Source of the DNA: Ch128b sp964527925
GTDB lineage: Bacteria; Bacteroidota; Ignavibacteria; Ch128b
Assembly (NCBI GenBank): GCA_964527925.1
Contig: CAZGQO010000002.1
Coordinates: forward strand, 124,001 to 188,000
Reading direction: 5' to 3'
DNA length: 64,000 nucleotides
Position numbers and translations under genes: made by a program. Position 1 is the stretch's first letter. Each line of letters starts with the position of its first letter. This document shows, in pieces, positions 8,105 to 17,467 of this stretch. The notes under the pieces are model-generated. The model was not told where the DNA came from and made no database searches. It saw nothing but the letters and a program-made list of their open reading frames with translations.

Positions 8105-9490
8105 TCAAAGACTAAAGTACATTTTATATTCGAACGGATGAGGCATTGTCGCAATTGATTTAATCTCTTCTTCTTTAAATTTAATCCATTGATTTATTAA
8201 ATCTTCCGTAAAATCATTCTCTCATTTTAAGAACTCATTATCAGCTTCCAGTGCATCAAGTGCCTCAGAAAGATTTCTCGGTAGAAAGTGAATTCATTTA
8301 TCTTTTTCCAGATCAAAGATATTTGTATCAAAAGGACCAAATCCTTCTTTTGTTGGATCAATTTCATTAATTATTCCATCAATTCCAGCCATCAGCATTG
8401 CACTGAAACATAAATATGGATTTGCTGTTGCATCAGGCGGGCGGTATTCTAATCGAGTAAATTGTGGATTGTTAACATATTTCGGAATTCGAATTGCTGA
8501 TGAACGATTTGCTTGTCCAAAAGTTATAGCAACTGGTGCTTCGAATCCAGGAACGAGTCGTTTGTAAGAATTTGTACTTGGATTTGTGAAAGCACATAAT
8601 GCGTTTGCATGTTTTAGCAATCCACCAATGTAGTATAAAGCAGTTTTACTCAAATTGCCATACTGACCTTTTTGGTAGAAAATATTTTTGTTTCCTTTGG
8701 TAAGAAATTGATGAACATGAAAACCATTTCCAGCCTAATGATACATTGGTTTGGGCATGAATGTGACGAAAAGATTTTTCAGACGAGATAAATTAAAGAG
8801 TGTGTATTTGGTCAGGATTATTTTATCCCCTGCCTCAAGCAGATTCATGAAATAAGTTTCAATTTCCTGCTGGTCCCTTTCACCTACTTCGTGATGATGA
8901 TATTTAACTTTTACTCCAAATCTTTTCAGATAATCACAGGCTTCATCTCTAAAGTCATCATAAATATCAAAAGGATTTGCTGCATGATATGCGTTTGTAT
9001 AAAATTCCTCAGCATGTTCAACATGATAAAAAGAGGATGCAGTTCGAGTATCATATTCTACTTTTGAAAAAATATAAAACTCGAATTCAGGTCCCCACCA
9101 TGACAAATCTGCAATTTTTAATTTTTTGATTAACGCTTCAGCTTTTGAAGCAACGAATCTTCCATCCTGATTAAATCTATTTCTCTCTTTATCAGTCAGA
9201 TGAATATTCGCAAAAAACGAAATTGTTTTCATTTCTCTGAATGGATCTAAGACAGCTGTTGAAAGATCAGGTATGAGAATCATATCACTACTTTAAACTT
9301 TAGAAAATCTGTAGATCGAACCATCGAAACCGACTCCATCATGTACGATATCATTTAGAGTAACTTCATTCAATGGGAGAGAGATATGATGCAATCTTCC
9401 AATCAAATCAACACATTTAAGATCGATAATCTCAACTTTATTTTCTTTGATGAATTTATTTAATCTTTTAATGGTTTCTTTCTGATTCAT
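8105..9490 (-). pseudogene. glnA: Glutamine synthetase (type I) with four in-frame stop codons
   Basis: One reading frame of 461 codons aligns in mind with the whole GlnA fold, but it is cut by TAA (9293-9295), TAG (8735-8737), TGA (8294-8296) and TGA (8222-8224). No frameshift is needed anywhere. The N-terminal beta-grasp domain has HDGVGFDGS; the catalytic domain has WGPEFEFYIF, YHHHEVGERDQQEIE, TFMPKPMY, AGNGFHVHQ, the NPSTNSYKRLVPG loop, NRSSAIRIP and the adenylylation-side LEYRPPDATANPYL; the C-terminus has FLPRNLSEALDALEAD. Some usually invariant spots look altered (GSIYRF where GSSYGF is common; GERDQQ where GGPGQQ is common). The stops are real in this sequence; whether the gene is dead, read through or mis-sequenced cannot be settled here. 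No second glnA is in the window. Confidence 0.88.
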
Positions 9491-9522
9491 AAATTACCTT
9501 CACTTGATTTTTATATCATAAC

Positions 9523-9556
9523 AAAAAAGCTCAGAACCAGTTAACTGATTCTGAGC
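9523..9556 (-). terminator. Intrinsic terminator after the M16 peptidase pair
   Basis: A 14-bp stem with one mismatch (9529-9542 with 9543-9556, core gctcagaa/ttctgagc) is followed on the minus strand by six T residues (plus-strand A run 9523-9528). On the plus strand it is also followed by a T run (9561-9566), so it could act in both directions. It lies 63 bases past the stop of the second M16 gene and just before the broken glnA. Confidence 0.8.
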
Positions 9557-9619
9557 CCTCTTTTTTAATCGTGTTCCTTTTTTCGGTTAGTCATTCAAAA
9601 ATCAATTCTCGAGTTTTAC

Positions 9620-11110
9620 TTACTCAAATACCGTTTCTGAATTGACGACTTTTAGTTTCTTTTCGTTTATCTTGAGTGGATACTTTTGAATTTCTCTATC
9701 TTCATCAAGAATATGTTTCGAGATGTTCGAATGTTGATAGGTAATTGGTGAAACAGTATTCTTTAGAAGATCTTTCGCAAATTCCTGAGCATTTTCAGTT
9801 ACCATTGCAACTTTCATGTTTTGATAATTCAGATATTTTCTGATTGCGTTATCAACATCTTTTTTAGTCAGCTTTGGCAATCTCTTCGCAATTTCATCAA
9901 TGAAGTAACCAGTTCCATAAAATTCAGAATCCATCAAATAGCCAAGTCTTCTGGATTGAGTTTGTACCCAGAGTTTCGAGTAACTGATTAAAAACTTTCT
10001 TGTTTCTTCAAAATCTTTTTCTGGAATTCCTTCCTTTACTAATTTTTCAACTTCACGAATTGCCATTCGAAGAGCAAAATGCCGATTTTTATTTACAACA
10101 GGGCGTATCCAGACACTGAAATATTGTTGTCTTCTTGGAATATTTGGAATTGGAAAAGTCGAACCACCATCTTGAATGAAATTTTCGATGTAGGAATAAT
10201 CACCATAATTCAAACCGCGATCACCTCGCATTTTATTCATCAAAACACCATTGAAAGTCCGATGCTCACCCAGATAACTATTTGCAACCATCAATGCATA
10301 AAAATCTTTATGAGATCTTGTTATATCAATCGGATAGCCAAAGGAAATTGCTGTCGATTGAGTCTTCTTGTCAATCAAAGTTACTTCAATGTTTTCAATT
10401 TTCTGGGGTTTAGGAAGTTTTACAATATTTGGTTTGCCAGCTGGCAACTTTGAAAGATCTCTCTTAATTCTATTTATCAAATCATTTGAATAATTACCAG
10501 CTATACCAACTTTGAGATTCGCTTGATTATAATATTTTTTGTAAAACGATTTTACATCATCAAGGGTGATATTCTGAAGTGAAGTGACTTTTCCAACTTC
10601 AATCCAGCCATAAGGATGATTTTCATAAATCATAGTTTGAAGAAAATACTTACCAAGATTTTCATCGTTCTCTCTTCTGAGAGTGTTTTTAATAAAATTA
10701 ATTTGCAAATCTTTTAATCGGATAAAGTCACTTTCATCCAATCTTGGATTTGTTAAAACCTGCTCAAAAATCGACCAGAATTTTTCCACATTATCTTTAT
10801 GAATATCAGCAATAAAAGTCGTTACTTCTTTATCAGCAACAACTCGTATGTTTCCAGCAATTGGATACAATTTCTCAATCATTTCTTTATAAGTCACATC
10901 TCCGTATCCGCCCTCAGCAATGAGTCGTGCGGTTAGAAGATTCAATCCTTCCTTACCTTTTGGATCGTTCACACTTCCAACATTGAACTGAATGCGAAAT
11001 GAAATTATTGGGGAATCATCAATCTTAAGTGTTGTGAATTTGATTTTCTGTGCTGTTAGGTTCATGACCATTAAACCAAAAATTAAGAGTGATATTTTAA
11101 TGACTTTCAT
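9620..11110 (-). CDS. M16 family peptidase-like protein, non-catalytic partner
   Basis: 496 residues with an N-terminal signal peptide (about 1-20, ending LTAQ). The M16 fold is recognisable (paired alpha/beta halves, EGIPEKDFEETRKFLI, and RGDRGLNYGDYSY, the Arg/Tyr region that binds substrate), but where the zinc motif HxxEH should be there is GLNLLTARLIAEGG, so it lacks the metal ligands. This is the usual inactive subunit of two-gene M16B proteases. It starts one base after the stop of the active-type gene, so the two are probably translated together and form a periplasmic heterodimer. Confidence 0.9.
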   Translation of the reverse strand: MKVIKISLLIFGLMVMNLTAQKIKFTTLKIDDSPIISFRIQFNVGSVNDPKGKEGLNLLTARLIAEGGYGDVTYKEMIEKLYPIAGNIRVVADKEVTTFIADIHKDNVEKFWSIFEQVLTNPRLDESDFIRLKDLQINFIKNTLRRENDENLGKYFLQTMIYENHPYGWIEVGKVTSLQNITLDDVKSFYKKYYNQANLKVGIAGNYSNDLINRIKRDLSKLPAGKPNIVKLPKPQKIENIEVTLIDKKTQSTAISFGYPIDITRSHKDFYALMVANSYLGEHRTFNGVLMNKMRGDRGLNYGDYSYIENFIQDGGSTFPIPNIPRRQQYFSVWIRPVVNKNRHFALRMAIREVEKLVKEGIPEKDFEETRKFLISYSKLWVQTQSRRLGYLMDSEFYGTGYFIDEIAKRLPKLTKKDVDNAIRKYLNYQNMKVAMVTENAQEFAKDLLKNTVSPITYQHSNISKHILDEDREIQKYPLKINEKKLKVVNSETVFE

Positions 11111-11111
11111 T

Positions 11112-12440
11112 TTAATTTCCCCCCGAAGTTAATGTAACAATGTTTCTTTTTTCTTTGACCAAATATTTTCTAGCTGCCGACTGAATATCATTTGGAGTAA
11201 GTTTAGAAAGAGTTGAATAGAACTCATCTACACTCTGAGGATAACCAGTTACACTCACATAATAAGCCAGTGTTGAAGCAATTGCATCGGCATTATCAAG
11301 ACTATGAAGAAAACTGTATTTCATATTTGAAAGTATGTCGTTTAATTTTTTCGGAGAGATTGTTTCTGTTTTTATTTTTTCAATTGCATTGAAAATTTCC
11401 TGCTTGACTCGTTCAACATCTTCATCTTTCTTTACACGAGTGTAAATTCTGAATAAAGTCGGGTCTCTATCCATCGGCATTTCACCACTGATGAAATCAA
11501 CCAATTTTTCATCGAGAACAAGTTTTTGATATAATTCAGATGTCTGAGCAAATAACAGCTCAGCAATTACATTCAAGGCGGCTACATCTTTGTTCTTCGC
11601 ATCAAAGGCTGGCACTTTATAACCAATATAAAGATATGGAAGAGTTTTATTTGGAGCTTTTGCTTCTTTTACTCTTTCTTCTTTTTGTTCCGGTTCGACA
11701 GGAATATTGGGTTCAAAAGTACCTCTCTTCCAATCACCATAGTATTTCTCAATCAAATAGATTGCTTTATTGAAGTTCACATCACCAACTATAATTATTG
11801 TGCAATATTCTGGTCTGTAATATCTATCAAAAAATTGAAGACTGTAATCATATTGATTAGGCATATCTTTTATATCTTCAATAAATCCAATTGTAGTATG
11901 GCGATATGTATGGGTAGTGAAAGCGAGTTTTTGCATTTCTTCGTTTAAGATTTGAAATGGACTCTGAGCACTTTTATTATACTCACCCAGAATTGCTCCT
12001 GCTTCGGTTTGAAATTGTTCTTTAGAGTATTTGAGATTTTTAAATCTATCTGATTCGATATCAATAATAGTTTCTAATGCATCAGCACTTGCAACAATGT
12101 GATATACAGTTTGATCGTTTGAAGTCCATGCGTTTGAATCAGCTCCAAGTAATTTCAATATTCTATTGTATTCAACATCAGAATATTTTTCAGTGCCTCT
12201 AAACATCATGTGCTCAAAGAAATGAGCGAAACCTGTTTTGCCAGGTTCAACTTCATTCCTTGAACCAGTTCGCACAACTGTGTAAAAAGCTACAACTCCT
12301 GGACTGTTATAAGGCACAACTACAACTTTCAATCCATTTTGAAGTGTGTGCTCTTTAATTTCATAGGGAAAAATTTTTTGTGAAAATGAATTCATTTGAG
12401 TCACCAGAATTATTAGAAGACCAAGAATTATTTGCTTCAT
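11112..12440 (-). CDS. M16 family zinc metallopeptidase, catalytic subunit
   Basis: 442 residues with a signal peptide (about 1-20, ending SFSQ). The inverted zinc-binding motif HFFEH is at 73-77 (GFAHFFEHMMFRGT), with the downstream Glu ligand in the AGAILGEYNKS segment. The second half repeats the fold with LVDEKLVDFISG. The family cleaves unfolded peptides inside a closed chamber. It pairs with the motif-less M16 protein one base downstream. Its physiological substrate is not evident; related pairs in Bacteroidota are periplasmic. Confidence 0.93.
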   Translation of the reverse strand: MKQIILGLLIILVTQMNSFSQKIFPYEIKEHTLQNGLKVVVVPYNSPGVVAFYTVVRTGSRNEVEPGKTGFAHFFEHMMFRGTEKYSDVEYNRILKLLGADSNAWTSNDQTVYHIVASADALETIIDIESDRFKNLKYSKEQFQTEAGAILGEYNKSAQSPFQILNEEMQKLAFTTHTYRHTTIGFIEDIKDMPNQYDYSLQFFDRYYRPEYCTIIIVGDVNFNKAIYLIEKYYGDWKRGTFEPNIPVEPEQKEERVKEAKAPNKTLPYLYIGYKVPAFDAKNKDVAALNVIAELLFAQTSELYQKLVLDEKLVDFISGEMPMDRDPTLFRIYTRVKKDEDVERVKQEIFNAIEKIKTETISPKKLNDILSNMKYSFLHSLDNADAIASTLAYYVSVTGYPQSVDEFYSTLSKLTPNDIQSAARKYLVKEKRNIVTLTSGGN

Positions 12441-12498
12441 TTTTGAACCTCATATTTTTTTGATTTTGAAGATCGAAACTTTGAGTATTTATTAAGAA

Positions 12499-13791
12499 TT
12501 ACAATTTGCAGTTAACAGCTTGAATTCCTAAGAAAACAGCTTCAGTATCCAGTTCTTCTTCGATCCTCAATAACTGATTGTATTTTGCAATTCTATCTGT
12601 TCGACTTGTTGAACCAGTTTTAATCATTCCTGAATTTGTCGCGACAGCAAGATCTGAAATTGTTGTATCTTCAGTTTCTCCAGAACGATGACTGATGATT
12701 GCTGTGTAGGCAGCTTTTCGTGCAAGTTCGATTGTATCAAGTGTTTCTGTCAATGTTCCGATTTGATTTAACTTGATGAGAATTGAATTAGCAATTCCCT
12801 TTTCAATACCGTTTGCGAGAATTTCTGGATTGGTAACAAATACATCATCTCCAACTAATTGAATTTTATCACCGATGGTATCCGTCAACAATTTCCATCC
12901 ATCCCAATCAAGTTCGCTCATTCCATCTTCAATTGAAATAATTGGATATTTTTCAATCCAATTTTTCCAATAGTTCACCATTTCTTCGTTTGATAATTCT
13001 TCACCGCTTGATTTAGAGAAAACATATTTTTTCTTACTGTCATCATATAATTCACTTGCTGCTGGATCAAGTGCAATAGCTATATCATTTCCAGGTTGAT
13101 AACCCGCAAGTTGAATTGCTTCAAGAATGACTTCAATTGCTTCTTCGTTTGATTTTAAGTTTGGAGCAAAACCACCTTCATCACCGACAGCAGTGTTGTA
13201 ATTTCGTTTTTTCAAAACAGATTTAAGATTATGAAATACTTCAGCACCCATTCGAAGAGCTTCACTGAAAGATGGTGCACCTACTGGCATTATCATAAAT
13301 TCCTGAAAATCGACATTATTATCTGCATGTTTACCGCCATTGATAATATTCATCATAGGAACTGGAAGTACTTTAGCATTTACACCACCAATGTAACGAT
13401 ATAAAGGCATGCCCAGTGCATTTGCTGCAGCTTTTGCAACTGCAAGTGATACACCTAAAATTGCATTAGCACCAAGATTGCCCTTGTTATCTGATCCATC
13501 GATATTGATAAGTATGTTATCAATTTTAACCTGGTCAAATGGGTCGTGACCGATTAGTTGATCAGCAATAATTTCGTTTACATTCTGAACAGCTTTTTGA
13601 ACTCCTTTACCGAGATATCTTTTTTTATCTCCATCTCGTAATTCGATTGCTTCTAAAGTTCCAGTTGAAGCTCCGCTTGGAACAGCTGCTCGGCCATAAG
13701 TTCCATCTTCGAGAATTACATCAACTTCAATAGTTGGATTTCCTCTTGAGTCCAAAATTTCGCGGGCAATAATTTCTTCAATTAATAACAT
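12499..13791 (-). CDS. eno: Enolase (phosphopyruvate hydratase)
   Basis: 430 residues, full length. It converts 2-phosphoglycerate to phosphoenolpyruvate. The N-terminal EILDSRGNPTIEVDV, PSGASTG loop, GGKHADNNVDFQEFMI, AVGDEGGFAPNL, the magnesium ligand region SIEDGMSELDWDGW, VGDDVFVTN, and the C-terminal signature ILIKLNQIGTLTETL with SHRSGETEDT are all intact. It has its own Bacteroidota-type promoter immediately upstream. Unlike in some genomes it is not beside pgk, which is 4.5 kb away. Confidence 0.97.
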   Translation of the reverse strand: MLLIEEIIAREILDSRGNPTIEVDVILEDGTYGRAAVPSGASTGTLEAIELRDGDKKRYLGKGVQKAVQNVNEIIADQLIGHDPFDQVKIDNILINIDGSDNKGNLGANAILGVSLAVAKAAANALGMPLYRYIGGVNAKVLPVPMMNIINGGKHADNNVDFQEFMIMPVGAPSFSEALRMGAEVFHNLKSVLKKRNYNTAVGDEGGFAPNLKSNEEAIEVILEAIQLAGYQPGNDIAIALDPAASELYDDSKKKYVFSKSSGEELSNEEMVNYWKNWIEKYPIISIEDGMSELDWDGWKLLTDTIGDKIQLVGDDVFVTNPEILANGIEKGIANSILIKLNQIGTLTETLDTIELARKAAYTAIISHRSGETEDTTISDLAVATNSGMIKTGSTSRTDRIAKYNQLLRIEEELDTEAVFLGIQAVNCKL

Positions 13792-13824
13792 ATTTCTTTC
13801 TCCTTATTTTTTGTGAATTATTTA

Positions 13825-13857
13825 CAAAATTACCCAAGATTGATATCGATTACAAAA
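13825..13857 (-). promoter_or_regulatory. Bacteroidota-type promoter of eno
   Basis: On the minus strand TTTTG (13853-13857) is separated by exactly 20 nt from TAATTTTG (13825-13832). This fits the known Bacteroidota consensus TTTG-N19-21-TAnnTTTG recognised by the primary sigma factor. The -7 box ends 33 bases before the eno ATG. Confidence 0.65.
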
Positions 13858-14011
13858 GGAATTGGTTGATAAAGAAAAAGTAATTACATAAAGTAATTAA
13901 TTGCGAATTCATTGATTTAATTATTAGCCACGAATTCACAAATGAAATCTATGAGAAAAAACAAATTTGTATTCTCAACAAAATTCGAAACACTATCTTC
14001 TTCTCCAATAA

Positions 14012-14044
14012 TTTTGCGTCGGCGAATTATTTTTTTTATATTTG
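14012..14044 (+). promoter_or_regulatory. Bacteroidota-type promoter of tRNA-Lys
   Basis: TTTTG (14012-14016), 20 nt spacer, TATATTTG (14037-14044), matching TTTG-N19-21-TAnnTTTG. The predicted start would be about 30 bases before the mature tRNA 5' end. The same spacing occurs at eno, which strengthens both calls. Confidence 0.65.
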
Positions 14045-14082
14045 TAACCACTTTTTGATTGAAATTTTGATATCAATTGAAA

Positions 14083-14154
14083 GGGCGCGTAGCTCAGGGG
14101 TAGAGCATCTGCCTTTTAAGCAGAGGGTCGATGGTTCGATTCCATCCGCGCTCA
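14083..14154 (+). tRNA. tRNA-Lys (anticodon UUU)
   Basis: A complete cloverleaf of 72 nt. The acceptor stem pairs GGGCGCG (14083-14089) with CGCGCTC (14147-14153), including one G-T pair. The D arm is GCTC/GAGC. The anticodon stem TCTGC/GCAGA encloses the loop CTTTTAA with anticodon TTT. The T arm is GATGG-TTCGATT-CCATC. The discriminator is A14154 and the 3' CCA is not encoded (the genome continues CAC). It is a single-gene unit with its own promoter and terminator on the opposite strand to both flanking protein genes. Confidence 0.96.
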
Positions 14155-14158
14155 CACT

Positions 14159-14190
14159 AAAAGCGTTGTGAATTTCGCAACGCTTTTTTT
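14159..14190 (+). terminator. Intrinsic terminator of tRNA-Lys
   Basis: A stem of aagcgttg paired with caacgctt (extended by T-G and G-C pairs to a 5-nt loop) begins about five bases after the tRNA and is followed by seven or more T residues. Confidence 0.88.
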
Positions 14191-14241
14191 GTTTTAAAAA
14201 ATCACTAACTCTATTAGAAGATTCCTTCCATTTTACCAAAT

Positions 14242-14268
14242 AAAAAAGGCAGGTTCTTCACCTACCTT
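14242..14268 (-). terminator. Intrinsic terminator of the S9 peptidase gene
   Basis: The arms aaggcaggt (14246-14254) and acctacctt (14260-14268) form a 9-bp stem with one mismatch and a 5-nt loop. On the minus strand a T6 run follows (plus-strand 14242-14247). It is about 30 bases past the S9 peptidase stop. Confidence 0.75.
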
Positions 14269-14299
14269 ATTCGTGAATTCTCACAATTAAAACAAATAA

Positions 14300-16327
14300 T
14301 TATTTAAGCCACCTTTCGAACCAGTTAAATATTTCCGTCATCCACAATTTGAAATTTTGCGGTTTAGCTACAAAGTGAGTTTCGTCTGGAAAGTAAACAA
14401 ATCGTGAAGGCACACCTAATCGCTGCAAAGATGTAAACAATTCAAACGCCTGAGATTCAGGTACACGAAAATCAAGAGCACCATGCGTGACTAACATTGG
14501 TGTTTTGATTCTATCAACATATTGATGCGGTGAAAATTTCTGATAAAGTTTACGGTTTGTCCATGGTGTGCCTTTAAATTCCCATTCAGGAAACCAGAGT
14601 TCTTCAGTTGTACCGTACATACTCTCAGTATTGAAGACACCAGCATGAGATATAATCGCCTTAAATCTATTCGTTTGAGTTGCAATCCAGTTCATCATAT
14701 AACCGCCATAGGAAGCACCAGCAGCAACAGTCTTATTCGAATCGATAAAAGAAAAATTTCTTATCGCATAATCATAAGCATTCATTAAGTCTATATAAAC
14801 TTTACCACCCCAATCACCACTAATTTCATCAGTAAACTTCTGACCATAACCAGTACTTCCACGAGGATTTGGCATTACAACAACATAACCTCTTGAAGCA
14901 TAAAGTTCAGGATTCCATCGATAATGCCAGAGATCTTCCCATGCACCCTGAGGTCCACCGTGAACAAGAAAAACCATCGGATATTTTTTTGTTGAATCAA
15001 AAAATGGCGGTTTTACCATCAAACTGTGAACAAGAATACCATCGGCACCTTTAGACCAGAATTCTTCGAGAGGCATCATCTCAATATTTGCAAGTAAACT
15101 ATAATTGAAGTTTGTAAGCTTTGTAATTTCTTTTGAAATCAAATCAAACTTAAAAATTTCAATAGGACGAGTTACAGAGCTCTGGTTGAATATAAGAAAT
15201 CTTCCATCGTTTGAAAGATTTAAATCTGTGTTCCAATGATTTTCATAAAGCGTTGTTATCTTTTTTGTATTAATATCCAAATGAAAAATTTTACGTCGAC
15301 CATGTTCATCAGCAGTAAAAATTATTTCTCTGGAATTGAGCAGCCAAAGAACTTCTTCAACAGAACGATCAAAATTTTCTGTAAGATTTGTGAATGTACC
15401 TTTTTCTCTATCATAAAGCATGAGAGTTTGTCTATCAGCTTCGAAACCAGGTCTTGCCATCTGACGATATACAAGGAACTTTCCATCAGGTGAATAAACA
15501 GGCTGGTTATCATTCCCTTTATTTGTAGTTAATTGACGTTTGATTTTACCATCGATTGAAGAAATCCAGATATCATTATTGGTTGAGGTTGCAAGGAATT
15601 TATCGGTGTTGGTTGTATAAGCGATTTCATTCCCATCGGGAGAGAAGATATAATCCTGTTTTCCACCCAGTGCAATTGGAGGAACATCTGATTTACTTAA
15701 TTTAGTTATATCAATCAATTCGTTTGTTTCTAAATTCAGAACAAAGAGATGACTTCTTTTTTCATCACGCCAGCTATCCCAGTGACGAAACATCAATTCA
15801 TCTATAATTCTCGCTTTGACTTTACTTTTTTCTTTCTGTTCATCTTTTGTTCGATTGCAATCATCAGTTTCACAATCTGGATAGATTTCAGATACAAACA
15901 TCAGTTTTTTCCCATCTGGAGAGATAACAGGACCAGTTGCACCAGTTGAAAGATTTGTTATCTGAACTGGTTCTTCATTTGAATCGATTGAAAGACTATA
16001 AATTTGAGGTGTCCCTGTTTTAGTCGAGACAAAAAATAATTTCTTTGAATCAGGTGACCAGACAGGCGAATTTTCTGAATAAGGTGTATTGGTAAATCTT
16101 TTGAGTGAATTATCAATTAGATTCAGAATCCACAAATCACTATTCCCCTTGTTTTCATCCATACTAAATTCTGTTACCACAAATGCAACAAACTGATTAT
16201 CTGGTGAGAGTGTTGTTTGTGAAATTCTCTTGAATCTGAACATATCATCTATTTCTAATGGTCTTTTGGTCTGAGCGAAAATGACATGACTGAATGCTAA
16301 TAAAATTATTAGAATGTATTTTTTCAT
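14300..16327 (-). CDS. S9 family (prolyl oligopeptidase / acylaminoacyl-peptidase type) serine peptidase
   Basis: 675 residues. A signal peptide (1-18, ending VIFAQ) is followed by a seven-bladed beta-propeller with repeated SPDGK/SPDN blades (about 40-400) and an alpha/beta-hydrolase domain. The catalytic triad is visible: S539 in GASYGGYM, D619 in GALDFRVP and H651 in DETHFV; the HGGPQGAW segment forms the oxyanion region. It probably trims small peptides in the periplasm. It is the upstream-most of its strand block with DUF1761 15 bases before it, so they may share a transcript. Confidence 0.94.
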   Translation of the reverse strand: MKKYILIILLAFSHVIFAQTKRPLEIDDMFRFKRISQTTLSPDNQFVAFVVTEFSMDENKGNSDLWILNLIDNSLKRFTNTPYSENSPVWSPDSKKLFFVSTKTGTPQIYSLSIDSNEEPVQITNLSTGATGPVISPDGKKLMFVSEIYPDCETDDCNRTKDEQKEKSKVKARIIDELMFRHWDSWRDEKRSHLFVLNLETNELIDITKLSKSDVPPIALGGKQDYIFSPDGNEIAYTTNTDKFLATSTNNDIWISSIDGKIKRQLTTNKGNDNQPVYSPDGKFLVYRQMARPGFEADRQTLMLYDREKGTFTNLTENFDRSVEEVLWLLNSREIIFTADEHGRRKIFHLDINTKKITTLYENHWNTDLNLSNDGRFLIFNQSSVTRPIEIFKFDLISKEITKLTNFNYSLLANIEMMPLEEFWSKGADGILVHSLMVKPPFFDSTKKYPMVFLVHGGPQGAWEDLWHYRWNPELYASRGYVVVMPNPRGSTGYGQKFTDEISGDWGGKVYIDLMNAYDYAIRNFSFIDSNKTVAAGASYGGYMMNWIATQTNRFKAIISHAGVFNTESMYGTTEELWFPEWEFKGTPWTNRKLYQKFSPHQYVDRIKTPMLVTHGALDFRVPESQAFELFTSLQRLGVPSRFVYFPDETHFVAKPQNFKLWMTEIFNWFERWLK

Positions 16328-16342
16328 GTTAATCCTCTTGAT

Positions 16343-16744
16343 TTATTTCCAAACTGCTAAGATTCCACCAGAGATAGAAATAGCTATTAATCGATAAAAG
16401 ATTTGAATCAAGTAGAGTGTAAAACTTCTCTGTTCAAATGTGACCGTTGAAAGTTGAGTCATAGCCACAAAACCAATCCACACAAAAATTCCAATTTGAA
16501 AACCTCGCCAAAAATCAGCCGCACCAACAAATAAAATTATTGAAGCAAGAACATAAGTAGTAATAGACGCTGCAATAAGTTCATATAGAAAAATCATTGG
16601 TGAACTTTTACTCTTCAATTCTTCTTCTGTTTTATTGATATGCTTCATAAAAACTTTTGCGAAAAGAAGATTTGAATACCACAATCCACCAAGAATGAAA
16701 GTAAACAATGTGCAAATGATTACTGCAATTAGATTGATGTTCAT
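16343..16744 (-). CDS. DUF1761 family membrane protein
   Basis: 133 residues with four predicted membrane segments (about 5-22, 50-72, 82-98, 112-130). The opening INLIAVIICTLFTFILGGLWYSNLLF followed by WRGFQIGIFVWIGF is typical of DUF1761, an uncharacterised inner-membrane family. It is immediately upstream of the S9 peptidase on the same strand. No function can be assigned. Confidence 0.82.
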   Translation of the reverse strand: MNINLIAVIICTLFTFILGGLWYSNLLFAKVFMKHINKTEEELKSKSSPMIFLYELIAASITTYVLASIILFVGAADFWRGFQIGIFVWIGFVAMTQLSTVTFEQRSFTLYLIQIFYRLIAISISGGILAVWK

Positions 16745-16874
16745 TTTTTAACTCCTTCTATTTTTTTAAAAATACACAAAGGTAGATTAAATCTTGCTTA
16801 GTAAAACAAGCGATAGAATTCTAATTTCATGTTGGTAATCCAAGAACAATTAATGCAATTGAAATAAATTTAAT

Positions 16875-16893
16875 GAGCCACGAATTAACGAAT
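16875..16893. repeat. Dispersed short repeat GCCACGAATTxACxAAT, copy 2
   Basis: The string gagccacgaattaacgaat lies in the spacer upstream of DUF1761. A related copy (agccacgaattcacaaatg, from 13927) lies upstream of tRNA-Lys. Both sit in AT-rich spacers after an attgattt-like lead. Only two copies are seen in the window, so this is a weak repeat family. Confidence 0.35.
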
Positions 16894-16945
16894 TTTTAAA
16901 TTGATAATTGAGGTTTGTTCACTCAAAGAAGACATGCAATGAATA

Positions 16946-17464
16946 TCAGATTATTTTCTGAATGCATTCACTACAGAATTTTTCTGATTTGATGTCGATC
17001 TCATCTACATTCGAAGATGCATGCATCACGCACTCAAAATCGATGCAATGCCTTAACCCGTAAGTGTGTCCTAATTCATGATTTATCTCTTTGATCAGAC
17101 GCTTTCGAAATAATTCTTCATTTGGTGGAAGGCCATAAAATTCTGGATGTAATCTGTGAGAAGATACAATTGCAGCTTTACCATTAAGTTGAGCTTCACC
17201 AAAAACAAAAGTTAAAACAGGAACGAATAAATCAAAGTCTGTTAGAGCAAGTATTTTCTTATAACTTCCGTAATTCAACAAAGCGTATTCAATAAATTTT
17301 GTAGAAAAATATTGATCTCGAGATTCGTCATAGAATTTTGTTAAATCCATGTTTGGAATTATTACATTAGCTGTGAGATCAAAATTATTTTTCAGATTGG
17401 TTACTATTTTATCGAGAAGGGATGCAGCATTAAAATTAATAAGTAATAAAGCAGCGTCAGACAT
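16946..17464 (-). CDS. amzA: Archaemetzincin family zinc metalloprotease
   Basis: 172 residues. The zinc motif HELGHTYGLRHC is at 129-140 (ligands H129, H133, H139; general base E130), followed by C145, the Met-turn VMHAS, and a C-terminal FCSEC (C164, C167). This HExxHxxGxxHC plus Cys pair, with four cysteines forming a second zinc site, is diagnostic of archaemetzincins. There is no signal peptide, so the protein is cytoplasmic. Its stop-to-start spacing to the sigma54 regulator is three bases, so it is probably translated from the kinase/regulator mRNA. The substrate is unknown for the whole family. Confidence 0.93.
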   Translation of the reverse strand: MSDAALLLINFNAASLLDKIVTNLKNNFDLTANVIIPNMDLTKFYDESRDQYFSTKFIEYALLNYGSYKKILALTDFDLFVPVLTFVFGEAQLNGKAAIVSSHRLHPEFYGLPPNEELFRKRLIKEINHELGHTYGLRHCIDFECVMHASSNVDEIDIKSEKFCSECIQKII

Positions 17465-17467
17465 AAA

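Noticed and set aside
8105..9490. Alternative genetic code or stop-codon readthrough to explain the glnA stops
   Set aside because: All three stop codons occur inside glnA while the intact genes around it end normally at TAA, TAG and TGA, so no single reassignment fits.
14036..14239. Minus-strand open frame over tRNA-Lys
   Set aside because: It is the complement of the tRNA and its terminator; no start signal or recognisable protein.
15749..15949. Plus-strand frames inside the S9 peptidase and other long minus-strand genes
   Set aside because: They lie antisense to well-conserved coding sequence, have low-complexity Phe/Ile/Ser content and no family signature.
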